From assembly GCA_037140715.1 (NCBI GenBank), contig JBAXDX010000009.1, positions 1 to 51,258 of the forward strand: DNA of 51,258 nucleotides, written 5' to 3'. Numbering within the stretch: position 1 is the first letter of the stretch; the number at the start of each line of letters is the position of its first letter. A model generated the notes under the pieces. That model made no database searches, had not been told where the DNA came from, and was given only the letters and a program-made list of their open reading frames with translations. The position numbers and the translations under genes are program-made. Shown piece after piece: positions 25,587 to 34,678 of this stretch. The stretch is from JAUZPB01 sp037140715. GTDB taxonomy: Bacteria; Bacteroidota; Ignavibacteria; Ignavibacteriales; SURF-24.

Positions 25587-25660
25587 CTCTTAATCATAAT
25601 CTTAATCTTACTCATTGTTCCTGAAGCGGGTATGAGTAAGATTATGAATATGATTAAGAG
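25587..25660. repeat. Palindromic extragenic repeat (copy B)
   Basis: A 28-bp inverted repeat (25587-25614 and 25633-25660) with two mismatches and an 18-base loop; the outer ends read CTCTTAATCATA and TATGATTAAGAG. It is the cleanest member of the family also seen at 256-372, with relics at 10070-10117 and 35347-35390. It sits just after serS in a convergent region and could serve as a transcript end. Confidence 0.75.
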
Positions 25661-25817
25661 AATGACAGACTATCCCCTATTTTACTTTATTTGCTTTTGT
25701 TTTTATTCTTAAGACGGGTACAATTCCCACCGCCGGCATATTCCTGCCCCGATTCGTTGTTGAAGCCGGTAACTCTAAAAGAGAAATTTGCCACACCCCT
25801 GAAAAACCTGTTATTAA

Positions 25818-26309
25818 GCAAAACCAAAAGCAGATTCACCTTAAAAATCATTTTTGAAGTAAGGCCGGAAGTAGATTCACTTCAAAAATCTTTTTCAGGG
25901 CAAAACCAAAAGTGGATTCACTCTAAAAATCTTTTTCAGAGCAAAACCAAAAGTGGATTCACTTCAAAAATCTTTTTCAGAGCAAAACCAAAAGTAGATT
26001 CGCTTCAAAAATCTTTTTCAGGGCAAAACCAAAAGTGGATTCACTTCAAAAATCTTTTTCAGGGCAAAACCAAAAGTGGATTCGCTTCAAAAATCTTTTT
26101 CAGGGCAAAACCAAAAGTGGATTCGCTTCAAAAATCTTTTTCAGGGCAAAACCAAAAGTAGATTCGCTTCAAAAATCTTTTTCAGGGCAAAACCAAAAGT
26201 GGATTCACTTCAAAAATCATTTTTAGGGCAAAACCAAAAGTGGATTCACTTCAAAAATCATTTTTCAGGCAAACTCGGAGGTGTATTTGCTTCAAAAAGG
26301 GAATTATAC
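25818..26309. repeat. Twelve-copy 41-bp tandem repeat (minisatellite)
   Basis: Contiguous 41-bp units begin at 25818 and every 41 bp to 26269. Units 3-11 are nearly identical (GCAAAACCAAAAGTGGATTC...); units 1, 2 and 12 at the edges are degenerate. Internal variants are GTGG/GTAG and CACTT/CGCTT. Each unit carries a small stem AAGTG-GATT-CACTT and an A5/T5 pair. All three plus-strand frames stay open, because the unit has no stop and 41 is not a multiple of 3, so the long frames here are not evidence of a gene. It lies between the 3' ends of serS and recQ; 25661-25817 shows nothing else certain. Confidence 0.92.
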
Positions 26310-26315
26310 GGGTAA

Positions 26316-28505
26316 TTATGGCTTCAGTATATAGTAAAGGAGTCTGAAAGCTTTCAGTTTTTCATAATTTATCTCACCCGACAATTTTTCAAAGACAGGG
26401 GATAGTCTTTCTGCGCCTTCATAGTCAAATGCGTCAAACACTTTGCGTTTAGTGTCTTCATCACAGTCAAGGAACTCCTGTATGCCTTCCGGTCGTATAG
26501 AATTACCTTCGCTTATATATTTCTCAAGGTGGGACAGTATTGTGTCGGGTTTTACGTTATACATCTCCATCAGCTGCGATATTGAACTGCCGTTATTACA
26601 GGCTTCGCCTACAATAACGTGTCTGGGCTTACCGGCTCCCGAACCAGAAAAGACCGGCTTTGCAGATACGTGAGTTACTCTGTTAGCGGCCGGGCGCACC
26701 CTCGTGATGTTTTTCTTTTCGCAATAATCATTAATAATATCGAGGAATATCTTTCCGTAAGTTTCGATCTTCCGGCTGCCAACCCCCTGTACTGTTAAAA
26801 GCTCTTCTTTATTCGAAGGATAGGCCGCAGCCATCTGAGTAAGCGCCTTGTCGGAAAAAACCATATAAGGAGGCAGACCGGACTTATCGGCTATCTGTTT
26901 TCTCTTCTGTCTGAGGATTTCAAAAAGCTCCTGGTCAATATTTTGCTCTGTCAGCTTCTCCTGCCTTGCACCTTTAAGGCTAATCTCATGATCTGTTATA
27001 TCTGCAAAGACCTTTTCATTTTTTAGCAGGACATTATAGGCATTTGGGGAGAGTTTTAAGCTGCCGTACTCAATTCCCTTATACAAATACTTCCCTGTAA
27101 TCAACTGGCGCGATAATTTTTGCCACTGCTTTCTGCTTAGTTCGCGTCCTATGCCGTAAACGGAAAGATTCTGATGATTAAAACTGAATATCTTCTCCAG
27201 CTCCGCACCCATCAGCACATCGATAATATAATTAGCGCCGAAGATTTCGCCGGTCCTTTTAACGGCAGACATGAACTTCTGAGCGGCCACGGTAACATCT
27301 GCCAGGTTTTTCTTATCCGAAAGACAACTGTCGCACATACCGCAATACTCTTCCTGATAATCTTCGCCAAAATATCTTATCAGCGGAACTCTGCGGCAGT
27401 CACTGCTTTCCGCATAGCGGACGATAGCTTCCAGATGCGCCCTGGCCACCGCGCGTTCCTGATCTTCTTTCTGATTTATAAAATAATTTATTTTTGCCAC
27501 GTCCGAATAACTATAGAGTAGCAAACAATCCGCACGCAGGCCATCGCGGCCGGAACGCCCTATTTCCTGGTAATAAGACTCGATGTTTTTGGGCAGATCG
27601 TAATGAATAACGAACCGGACGTTAGATTTATTTATGCCCATGCCGAAAGCAATGGTGGCAACGATAATCTGAACTTCATCTTTTACAAACATTTCCTGAT
27701 TGCGTGCCCGTTGCTCATCATTTAATCCGGCATGATATGGTTTTACGGATAACCCAAGCCGGGTAAGCTCTTCGGCAAGTGTATCGACCTGTTTCCTTGA
27801 GAAGCAGTAAATTATACCCGACTGCTCCTTAAAGCCACTTAGAAAGCCAACGGTCTGGCGGAAAGAATCTGTCTTTGGTATAACCTGAAGGAAAAGATTA
27901 TCGCGGTTAAAGCTGGCAAGATATTTTAACGCTTCAGGAATATTAAGGCTCTTTAATATATCCGCCTGGACTCTCGGCGTTGCCGTAGCGGTAAGAGCCA
28001 TACATACAGCCTCAGGAAATTTCTTCCTGAACGAACCAAGCTGACGATATTCCGGTCTGAAATCATGCCCCCATTCGGAGATACAATGCGCCTCGTCAAT
28101 AGTTATCAAATCCAGGCGGGTCTCGCTGAGAAGCTGCTGTATATCGTCTTTAAAGAGGGATTCCGGAGCAAGGTAAAGCAGTTTGACCCTGCTTTCCTTT
28201 ACGCTGTTGAAATTTCTATTATATTCTGCAATATTAATCGAACTGTTAAGCATAACCGCATCAATGCCAAGTTCCCGAAGCTGATAAACCTGATCTTTCA
28301 TAAGCGAGATTAACGGAGAGATAACAATAGTCAGCCCGTCAAAAATAAGAGCCGGAATCTGGTAACATACAGACTTGCCTCCTCCGGTTGGCATAATAAC
28401 CAGAGAATCTTTCCTCCGTAGCGCATTCTCAATAATTTCTGACTGCAAAGGTCTGAAGCTGTCATATCCGAATATATCTTTTAATACTTTTCCCGCTCTT
28501 TCCAT
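26316..28505 (-). CDS. recQ: ATP-dependent DNA helicase RecQ
   Basis: About 729 residues. A 3'-5' helicase for recombination and fork repair. The superfamily 2 core has Walker A MPTGGGKS (about 38-45), DEAH in IDEAHCISEWGHDFRPEY, and the SGRDG region of motif VI. A zinc-type cysteine set follows (SSDC, YCGMCDSC), then the RQC winged helix, an HRDC domain and a C-terminal HTH_40-like domain, the layout of longer Bacteroidota RecQ proteins. I start at ATG 28505 because AGGA lies eight bases upstream; ATG 28526 is the alternative. It faces serS across the 41-bp repeat array. Confidence 0.94.
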   Translation of the reverse strand: MERAGKVLKDIFGYDSFRPLQSEIIENALRRKDSLVIMPTGGGKSVCYQIPALIFDGLTIVISPLISLMKDQVYQLRELGIDAVMLNSSINIAEYNRNFNSVKESRVKLLYLAPESLFKDDIQQLLSETRLDLITIDEAHCISEWGHDFRPEYRQLGSFRKKFPEAVCMALTATATPRVQADILKSLNIPEALKYLASFNRDNLFLQVIPKTDSFRQTVGFLSGFKEQSGIIYCFSRKQVDTLAEELTRLGLSVKPYHAGLNDEQRARNQEMFVKDEVQIIVATIAFGMGINKSNVRFVIHYDLPKNIESYYQEIGRSGRDGLRADCLLLYSYSDVAKINYFINQKEDQERAVARAHLEAIVRYAESSDCRRVPLIRYFGEDYQEEYCGMCDSCLSDKKNLADVTVAAQKFMSAVKRTGEIFGANYIIDVLMGAELEKIFSFNHQNLSVYGIGRELSRKQWQKLSRQLITGKYLYKGIEYGSLKLSPNAYNVLLKNEKVFADITDHEISLKGARQEKLTEQNIDQELFEILRQKRKQIADKSGLPPYMVFSDKALTQMAAAYPSNKEELLTVQGVGSRKIETYGKIFLDIINDYCEKKNITRVRPAANRVTHVSAKPVFSGSGAGKPRHVIVGEACNNGSSISQLMEMYNVKPDTILSHLEKYISEGNSIRPEGIQEFLDCDEDTKRKVFDAFDYEGAERLSPVFEKLSGEINYEKLKAFRLLYYILKP

Positions 28506-28848
28506 TAATAAATCCTGTTTTACCATTGAATAATCCCGAGATGCAGGGATATAAATAAAAAAAAACGATATGTCTGCATCCAGTGCAGGCAGCTTTTCAT
28601 TATTATTAAAATATTTTGTATCCCTTTTATAAAGACCGGCATACTGTATTAAACCGAAATGCCAGTACAAATATAACACTATGACATTTTAATAAAACAT
28701 CTGCAGGTAAAATAAACAATGGATAATTCCCGTTTTGAACTTACGGAGAGGAGGGAAATAAATCAGGAGCAGTTACAAGTCTTTCATATCAAAAATCTTA
28801 AAGAAGAGACTTCAGGAAGACTGCACGAGCACTGCTCCATGATTATAT

Positions 28849-29529
28849 TTATTTGTTTTGCCAGATACTTTGCAGAATATCTATATCTGTCTTTGTAGTA
28901 ACCTTGAAATTCAGGATGGAACCTTCAACTAATTTAACCTTATACCCGGCTCTTGCGACAAGCATAGATTCATCTGTACCGATGAAGTTATCTGAATAAG
29001 CTTTATCCATTGCTTCTTTAAGAATATGATACTTAAATATCTGCGGAGTCTGGGCATAAAAAACGTTTTCTCTATCCAGATAAGAATCAATAAACCCATC
29101 GCCTTTAACTAACGTATCGCGGGCTTTAAGAGCGACAAGTACATTATCGACATCCCTGGCTGTCAGTATTGCTTCAGTAAGTAATTCCTGGCTGAGCAAC
29201 GGGCGGGCTACATCGTGAACAACTGCCAGATCATCATTATCAGCAGAGACAGAAGACAGAGCGTTATATACAGAGTCCTGCCGTTCTTTACCGCCCTGTA
29301 CTATTTTCTTTAGTTTGCCGAAATTATATTTAACCGCAAGTTCATCTATCAGGCATCTGAATTCATCCCGCGCCGCGATGATGATATCATCAACCAGCGG
29401 GTTCTGCTGGAAAATATCCAGCGTATATGCGATAATTTCTTTGCCGTTAATCTTTACATACTGCTTTGGCAAAGTCCCGCCACATCTCGTACCGGTTCCC
29501 CCTGCAGGAATAATAACAAAAGTTCTCAT
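28849..29529 (-). CDS. ispD: 2-C-methyl-D-erythritol 4-phosphate cytidylyltransferase
   Basis: A 226-residue nucleotidyltransferase of the MEP isoprenoid route that joins MEP and CTP. The CTP-binding loop PAGGTGTRCGGTLPKQ is at about 8-23. VVHDVARPLL is the conserved metal/substrate region, and TPQIFKYHIL and GTDESML follow. The length is typical. The ATG overlaps the queA stop by four bases (ATGA). The pathway partner ispF is in this window at 50707-51210 but not adjacent. Confidence 0.95.
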   Translation of the reverse strand: MRTFVIIPAGGTGTRCGGTLPKQYVKINGKEIIAYTLDIFQQNPLVDDIIIAARDEFRCLIDELAVKYNFGKLKKIVQGGKERQDSVYNALSSVSADNDDLAVVHDVARPLLSQELLTEAILTARDVDNVLVALKARDTLVKGDGFIDSYLDRENVFYAQTPQIFKYHILKEAMDKAYSDNFIGTDESMLVARAGYKVKLVEGSILNFKVTTKTDIDILQSIWQNK

Positions 29530-30560
29530 ATAATCAGCATTACATCGCCATAACTGAGGAAGCGGTAGTCTTCCCTGAGCGCTTTCTTATAAGCTTTCAT
29601 AAGCAGATCATAATCAGCAAAAGCAGCCGCAAGCATAATCAGCGTGGACTCCGGCATGTGAAAATTGGTAATAAGTTTCTGCACAACCCTGAATTCATGG
29701 GGCGGGAAAATAAACTTATCTGTCCAGCCGTGGTTAGGTTTAACCATTCCTTCAGACATAACGCTGCTTTCAATTGCCCTTGCAGAACTGGTACCAACGA
29801 CAATTATTTTATGTCTGTTGTTTTGTGCTTTGTTTATTATCTCGGCAGTAGCGGGAGGTACTTCAAAGTATTCGGAATCCATCTTATGCTTTGTCAAATC
29901 TTCAACCTCAACAGGGCGGAACGTACCTAAGCCGATATGTAAAATAACAGGGGCAAGCTTTACGCCTTTTTTCTTTATCTTATCCATAAGTTCAGTGGTA
30001 AAATGAAGACCTGCCGTAGGAGCAGCAACGGAGCCGTCCACCCTGGCAAAGACTGTCTGATAGTTATCTTTATCCTCCGGGACAACATCTCTTTTTAGAT
30101 AAGGCGGAAGCGGAGTCTGACCTATTTTATCAACGGCTTTGAAGATATTTCCCGGCTGGTTAAAGCGTACTGTTCTGCCTCTTGATGTAGTATTATCAAT
30201 TACTTCGCACCAGAGTTTATCGTTAAAATAAATTCTATTACCGATTCGTACCTTACGGGCAGGATCTACGATTACGTCCCAGATACAGTCTTCCTTATTG
30301 AGTTCTCTCAGAAGAAATACTTCTATCATAGCGTTCGTTCTTTCCTTTTGGCCAAAGAGTCTTGCCTGGATAACTTTCGTCTCGTTAACAACCAGAACAT
30401 CGCCTTTGTCCATGTAATCAATTACATCACTAAAGGTTTTGTTCTCGATAGTCTGCGTGGCTCTATTCAGGACCATCAATTTTGAGCTGTCTCTTGGTTC
30501 CGCAGGAAACTTAGCAATACTTGTCTTAGGTAAATTGTATTTAAAGTCCGATAGCTTCAT
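29526..30560 (-). CDS. queA: S-adenosylmethionine:tRNA ribosyltransferase-isomerase
   Basis: A 344-residue enzyme that moves the ribosyl part of SAM onto 7-aminomethyl-7-deazaguanine in tRNA to form epoxyqueuosine. Family features are the N-terminal YNLPKTSIAKFPAEPRDSSKL, LPPYLKR with the following VARVDGSVAAPTAGLHFT, and HIGLGTFRPV. The length is normal. A strong AAGGAG precedes ATG 30560. It is translationally coupled to ispD downstream and separated from ppdK upstream by 77 bp with a stem-loop. Confidence 0.96.
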   Translation of the reverse strand: MKLSDFKYNLPKTSIAKFPAEPRDSSKLMVLNRATQTIENKTFSDVIDYMDKGDVLVVNETKVIQARLFGQKERTNAMIEVFLLRELNKEDCIWDVIVDPARKVRIGNRIYFNDKLWCEVIDNTTSRGRTVRFNQPGNIFKAVDKIGQTPLPPYLKRDVVPEDKDNYQTVFARVDGSVAAPTAGLHFTTELMDKIKKKGVKLAPVILHIGLGTFRPVEVEDLTKHKMDSEYFEVPPATAEIINKAQNNRHKIIVVGTSSARAIESSVMSEGMVKPNHGWTDKFIFPPHEFRVVQKLITNFHMPESTLIMLAAAFADYDLLMKAYKKALREDYRFLSYGDVMLII

Positions 30561-30598
30561 AAAATCTCCTTACTATCTTGTATTTAACCAGATATAAC

Positions 30599-30626
30599 AG
30601 AGCAGTAAGTTACGACCTACTGCTCT
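30599..30626 (-). terminator. Stem-loop between ppdK and queA, weak terminator
   Basis: A perfect nine-pair stem (AGAGCAGTA with TACTGCTCT) with a ten-base loop, 11 bp after the ppdK stop on the minus strand. The bases after it (GTTATATCT) are only moderately T-rich, so termination may be partial. Confidence 0.5.
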
Positions 30627-30637
30627 ATATGTATTTT

Positions 30638-33472
30638 TTATTTTTTATTTGTAGCTTTCTTAGGAGCTGTTTTTTTAGTAGTTGTCTTCTTCACGGTTAC
30701 CGGAGCCTTAATCGCTTTAGCGACTTTCTTCTCAGCAACAGCCTTACCTTCTTTGATTACTGCCCTTGCAGCTGCAAGTCTTGCAATAGGAACTCTGAAA
30801 GGCGAACAACTTACATAGTTTAATCCGGTCCTGTGACAGAATTCAACCGAAGCAGGTTCACCTCCATGTTCGCCGCAGATACCAACCTTAAGATCAGGTC
30901 TTACTGAACGACCTCTCTGTGTACCGATTTCAACCAGTTGTCCAACGCCTTCAATATCAATTGAAACGAAAGGATCGTTCGGGAGGATTTCTCTGTCAAC
31001 ATAAAGAGGCAGGAATTTACCGGCATCATCTCTTGAAAGACCGAAAGTTGTCTGCGTTAAGTCGTTTGTACCGAAACTGAAGAACTCAGCTACCTGAGCA
31101 ATCTTATCAGCGGTTAAAGCAGCTCTTGGAAGTTCTATCATTGTTCCAACGAGATAGTTAACCTTAATGCCTTGTTCATTAAATACATCAGTAGCTACTC
31201 TTCTTACGATAGCTTCCTGAAGCTTCAGCTCTTCGACTGTGCTTACAAGAGGAATCATAATTTCAGGTTTTACTTTTACTTTCTTCTTAGCTACTTCGCA
31301 CGCAGCTTCAAAGATAGCACGCGCCTGCATTTCTGTTATTTCAGGATATGAAATACCAAGACGACAACCGCGGAAACCAAGCATTGGATTAAATTCATGT
31401 AATGAATCAATCTTCGCTTTTACTTTTTCTACTGAAATGTTAAGTGAATCGGCAACTTCCTTTATCTCATTTTCTTCGTGAGGCAGGAACTCATGGAGCG
31501 GCGGGTCAAGCGTGCGGATAGTAGTTGGCTTTTCGCCCATTGCCAGGAATATTCCTCTAAAGTCATCTCTCTGGTAAGGAAGTAATTTTGCAAGAGCCGC
31601 TTTTCTTTCTTCCAAAGTTTCAGCAAGTATCATTTCTCTAACGGCAAGAATTCTGCCTTCGCCAAAGAACATATGTTCTGTACGGCATAACCCGATACCT
31701 TCAGCTCCGAAAGCAATTGCATTTTCAGCCTGATCCGGCTGGTCAGCATTAGTTCTTACTCTTAATTGTCTGATCTGGTCTGCCCAGGTCATAAGATCAT
31801 TGTAAGTTTTGAATACTTTTGAATCTTTGGCTTTCATTGTCTTGGTAATCAATACCTGGACAACTTCGCTTGGCTTTGTTTCGAGTTTGCCTACGAGAAC
31901 TTCGCCAGTCGAACCATCGATTGAAATATATTCGCCTCTGTTTACCACAACGCCATCTTTACCAGCTATTTTTATTGTGCCTTCATTATAGTTTATTAAA
32001 AGTGTACCGCAGCCGGCAACACAGACTTTACCCATCTGGCGGGCAACGAGAGCAGCGTGTGAAGTCATACCGCCACGAGCTGTAAGAATACCAACAGCAG
32101 CGTTCATACCTTTAATATCTTCAGGTGATGTTTCAATTCTGACAAGTATAACTTTCTCTCCCTTCGCGGCTTCTTCTTCAGCTTCTTCAGCACTAAAAAC
32201 AACAATACCGGAAGCAGCGCCAGGGCCGGCGTTCAAACCCTTAGCCAACAACTTGCCGGCATCAATAGCTTTCTTCTTTTCAGTTAAATCGAATATCGGG
32301 CGGAGTAACTGGTTAAGCTGTTCAGGATCAATTCTCATTAAGGCTTCTTCTTTAGAAATCAGTTCCCCTCTTACCATATCAACAGCTATCCTGATTGCAG
32401 CAAAACCGGTTCTCTTACCAACGCGGCATTGAAGCATCCAAAGCTTGCCCTGCTGAATAGTAAATTCTACATCAAGCATATCCTTGTAATGATTTTCCAG
32501 TTTGTGGCGAATATCATCAAGCTGCTTGTAAATTTTTGGACTTTGTTTCTTAAGATCGGAAATAGGAAGCGGAGTACGAACACCGGCAACTACATCTTCG
32601 CCCTGAGCGTTGAACAAGTATTCACCGTAGAATATGTTTTCACCGCTTGCAGCATCTCTTGTAAATGCAACACCGGTACCTGAATCTTCGCCCATGTTTC
32701 CAAATACCATTGACTGAACGTTAACCGCAGTTCCCCAGCTGGAAGGAATGTCGTTAAGCTTTCTGTAAACATTAGCTCTTTCGTTCATCCATGAACCAAA
32801 TACAGCTCCAACAGCTCCCCACATCTGTTCCATTGGATCATCAGGGAATTCACTGCCTGTCTTTTCCAAAATTGCATCTTTGAATTCCTGTACCAGTTCT
32901 TTCAGATGCTCTGCCGTAAGGTCTGTATCCTTTTCGATGTTGTTATCATGCTTTTTCTTTTCGATGATAAGTTCGAAAGGATCTATTTCATGTTTGTCAA
33001 CCGGCTTTAAACCTAATACTACGTCCCCGTACATCTGTACAAATCTTCTGTAAGAATCATATACAAATCGTGGATTGTTAGTTTTGGCAATCATGCCTTC
33101 TACCGTAACATCGTTTAAGCCGAGGTTTAAGATGGTATCCATCATACCAGGCATTGAAGCTCTGGCTCCACTTCTTACAGAAACAAGCAATGGGTTTTTA
33201 GCATCTCCAAACTTTGCACCCATTTCTTTTTCGACTTTCTTAAGTGAATCAAGCGCCTGCTTTTCTAATTCCTTAGGATACTTTTGGTTGTTATCATAAT
33301 AATAAGTGCAGACTTCTGTTGTGATAGTGAAACCGGCAGGTACCGGTAAACCGATGTTTACCATTTCTGCAAGGTTTGCACCTTTCCCACCCAGAAGGTT
33401 TTTCATTTCTGCTTTTCCTTCAGCTTTGTTTGCGCCGAAGAAATAAACATATTTCGGGTTCTTAGGGGTCAT
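30638..33472 (-). CDS. ppdK: Pyruvate, phosphate dikinase with a Lys-rich C-terminal tail
   Basis: A 944-residue enzyme interconverting pyruvate, ATP and phosphate with PEP, AMP and pyrophosphate. The ATP-grasp domain begins with LLGGKGANLAEM. The swivelling domain carries the phosphohistidine in GGMTSHAALVAR near residue 465. The PEP barrel carries FFSFGTNDLTQTTFG and the catalytic Cys in GICGEHGGEP. The usual end (SPFRVPIARLAAA) is followed by about 35 extra residues of Lys, Ala and Thr (KKTTTKKTAPKKA). A strong GGAGGAG lies six bases before ATG 33472. Probably monocistronic. Confidence 0.95.
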   Translation of the reverse strand: MTPKNPKYVYFFGANKAEGKAEMKNLLGGKGANLAEMVNIGLPVPAGFTITTEVCTYYYDNNQKYPKELEKQALDSLKKVEKEMGAKFGDAKNPLLVSVRSGARASMPGMMDTILNLGLNDVTVEGMIAKTNNPRFVYDSYRRFVQMYGDVVLGLKPVDKHEIDPFELIIEKKKHDNNIEKDTDLTAEHLKELVQEFKDAILEKTGSEFPDDPMEQMWGAVGAVFGSWMNERANVYRKLNDIPSSWGTAVNVQSMVFGNMGEDSGTGVAFTRDAASGENIFYGEYLFNAQGEDVVAGVRTPLPISDLKKQSPKIYKQLDDIRHKLENHYKDMLDVEFTIQQGKLWMLQCRVGKRTGFAAIRIAVDMVRGELISKEEALMRIDPEQLNQLLRPIFDLTEKKKAIDAGKLLAKGLNAGPGAASGIVVFSAEEAEEEAAKGEKVILVRIETSPEDIKGMNAAVGILTARGGMTSHAALVARQMGKVCVAGCGTLLINYNEGTIKIAGKDGVVVNRGEYISIDGSTGEVLVGKLETKPSEVVQVLITKTMKAKDSKVFKTYNDLMTWADQIRQLRVRTNADQPDQAENAIAFGAEGIGLCRTEHMFFGEGRILAVREMILAETLEERKAALAKLLPYQRDDFRGIFLAMGEKPTTIRTLDPPLHEFLPHEENEIKEVADSLNISVEKVKAKIDSLHEFNPMLGFRGCRLGISYPEITEMQARAIFEAACEVAKKKVKVKPEIMIPLVSTVEELKLQEAIVRRVATDVFNEQGIKVNYLVGTMIELPRAALTADKIAQVAEFFSFGTNDLTQTTFGLSRDDAGKFLPLYVDREILPNDPFVSIDIEGVGQLVEIGTQRGRSVRPDLKVGICGEHGGEPASVEFCHRTGLNYVSCSPFRVPIARLAAARAVIKEGKAVAEKKVAKAIKAPVTVKKTTTKKTAPKKATNKK

Positions 33473-33622
33473 TAATTCTCCTCCATTTGTGTTAATTGTA
33501 TAATCTGAAATTATTTAAGATTATTTGTTTGTTTATATTTATTTGATGACTTAGCTTTTGTTCCATGTCATCAATGAATAATTTCTTGTTGTGGCATAAG
33601 AGCATACATTCATACGCATTTA

Positions 33623-34678
33623 TTAAGCCTGTTTCGAATTTGCCGTTTTCAAAATAAACTGTTCAAACTCTTCCCTGCTGTCCATTTCCATTTCTATCTT
33701 GAGATAATAAATATCTATGTCATCAAGCTCTTTACCAAACTCCATGAGCTTTAAAGCATCCTTTTGTGTAGTAATTACCGAATGTGAGTTTGTTGCATAA
33801 AACTTCTTTCGTATCAACTGAATATCTTTCATTATATATTTTTTATGGTCTATGAAGAACAGTTGATTTTCAACGCTGATATTATTTGCCTCAAGGATAT
33901 TCAAAAAAGATTTCGGCGCTGCTATTCCTGAAACCACAAGACTTTTCTGCCCCTTGAAGTCGCATAAATTATATAACTGATTATTCCTCAAATCATAAAA
34001 ACCAGCCACCTTATAGTATGCGTTAAAAATTTTTCTGCCTTCGAAGTAAGGCTTTAAAGGCAGTGGCAGGAACGTTATGTCCGAGAATTTTCTGTTAATA
34101 ATAACCGCGTCTGCTCTTTCAATTGATTTAAAAGGTTCCCTCATTAATCCGACCGGCAATAAATTCTGATCCATCCCACCGCTCTTGCTTAAAAAGTTCT
34201 GGTCGAATACAAGAATATCTAAATCACGGTTAATCCATCTGTGCTGAAACGCATCGTCCAGTACTATTATTTCAAGCTTAACGTCATTAAGAAATCTGAT
34301 GGCACCTTCAACTCTTCTTTCACAAACCGCCGCCGGAACTTTACATTCAAGGGCTGTAAGAAATATCTCATCACCCGAAGCGCTGACAGTTGACTTAATT
34401 TCCTCGCCGTCAGAAATAAGTTTATAGCCTTTTGAACTGCGCCCGTAGCCACGGCTTAAAACTCCGACTTTCTTGTTCGCATTTTTTAATATGCCGGCTA
34501 TAAAATTTACCGCCGGAGTCTTTCCTGTTCCGCCAACCGTAATATTGCCAATTGAAATAACTATCGCCCCTGCCTTCTCCGATTTGAATATCCCGCGGTT
34601 AAACAGATAATTCCTGACCCGGACAATAATCCTGTAAACAGGTGTAAAGGGAAATAATATGATCCTAAGAAATAACAT
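33623..34678 (-). CDS. lpxK: Tetraacyldisaccharide 4'-kinase
   Basis: About 351 residues. An inner-membrane kinase that phosphorylates the lipid A disaccharide at the 4' position. A hydrophobic N-terminal anchor (MLFLRIILFPFTPVYRI) is followed by the Walker A loop GNITVGGTGKTP, with SRGYGR and the VLDDAFQHR catalytic/Walker B-like region downstream. I prefer the ATG at 34678, since it matches the usual LpxK start and overlaps the upstream gene by only 14 bases; ATG 34708 would overlap by 44. Coupled to a DUF374 acyltransferase gene upstream. Confidence 0.93.
   Translation of the reverse strand: MLFLRIILFPFTPVYRIIVRVRNYLFNRGIFKSEKAGAIVISIGNITVGGTGKTPAVNFIAGILKNANKKVGVLSRGYGRSSKGYKLISDGEEIKSTVSASGDEIFLTALECKVPAAVCERRVEGAIRFLNDVKLEIIVLDDAFQHRWINRDLDILVFDQNFLSKSGGMDQNLLPVGLMREPFKSIERADAVIINRKFSDITFLPLPLKPYFEGRKIFNAYYKVAGFYDLRNNQLYNLCDFKGQKSLVVSGIAAPKSFLNILEANNISVENQLFFIDHKKYIMKDIQLIRKKFYATNSHSVITTQKDALKLMEFGKELDDIDIYYLKIEMEMDSREEFEQFILKTANSKQA

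Noticed and set aside
25710..25740. tRNA 3' fragment (GGTACAATTCCCACC looks like a T-arm)
   Set aside because: The arm does not pair over five bases and no acceptor, D or anticodon arm is found upstream.
25818..26309. CRISPR array
   Set aside because: The units are contiguous with no unique spacers and no cas genes are near.
25691..26315. Three overlapping plus-strand ORFs coding for Lys/Phe/Ser-rich repeats
   Set aside because: They are by-products of a 41-bp repeat without stop codons read in all three frames; the longest starts at TTG with no ribosome site.
28719..28898. 59-codon plus-strand ORF between recQ and ispD
   Set aside because: It runs 50 bases antisense into ispD, has only a weak AGG upstream and no recognisable protein features.
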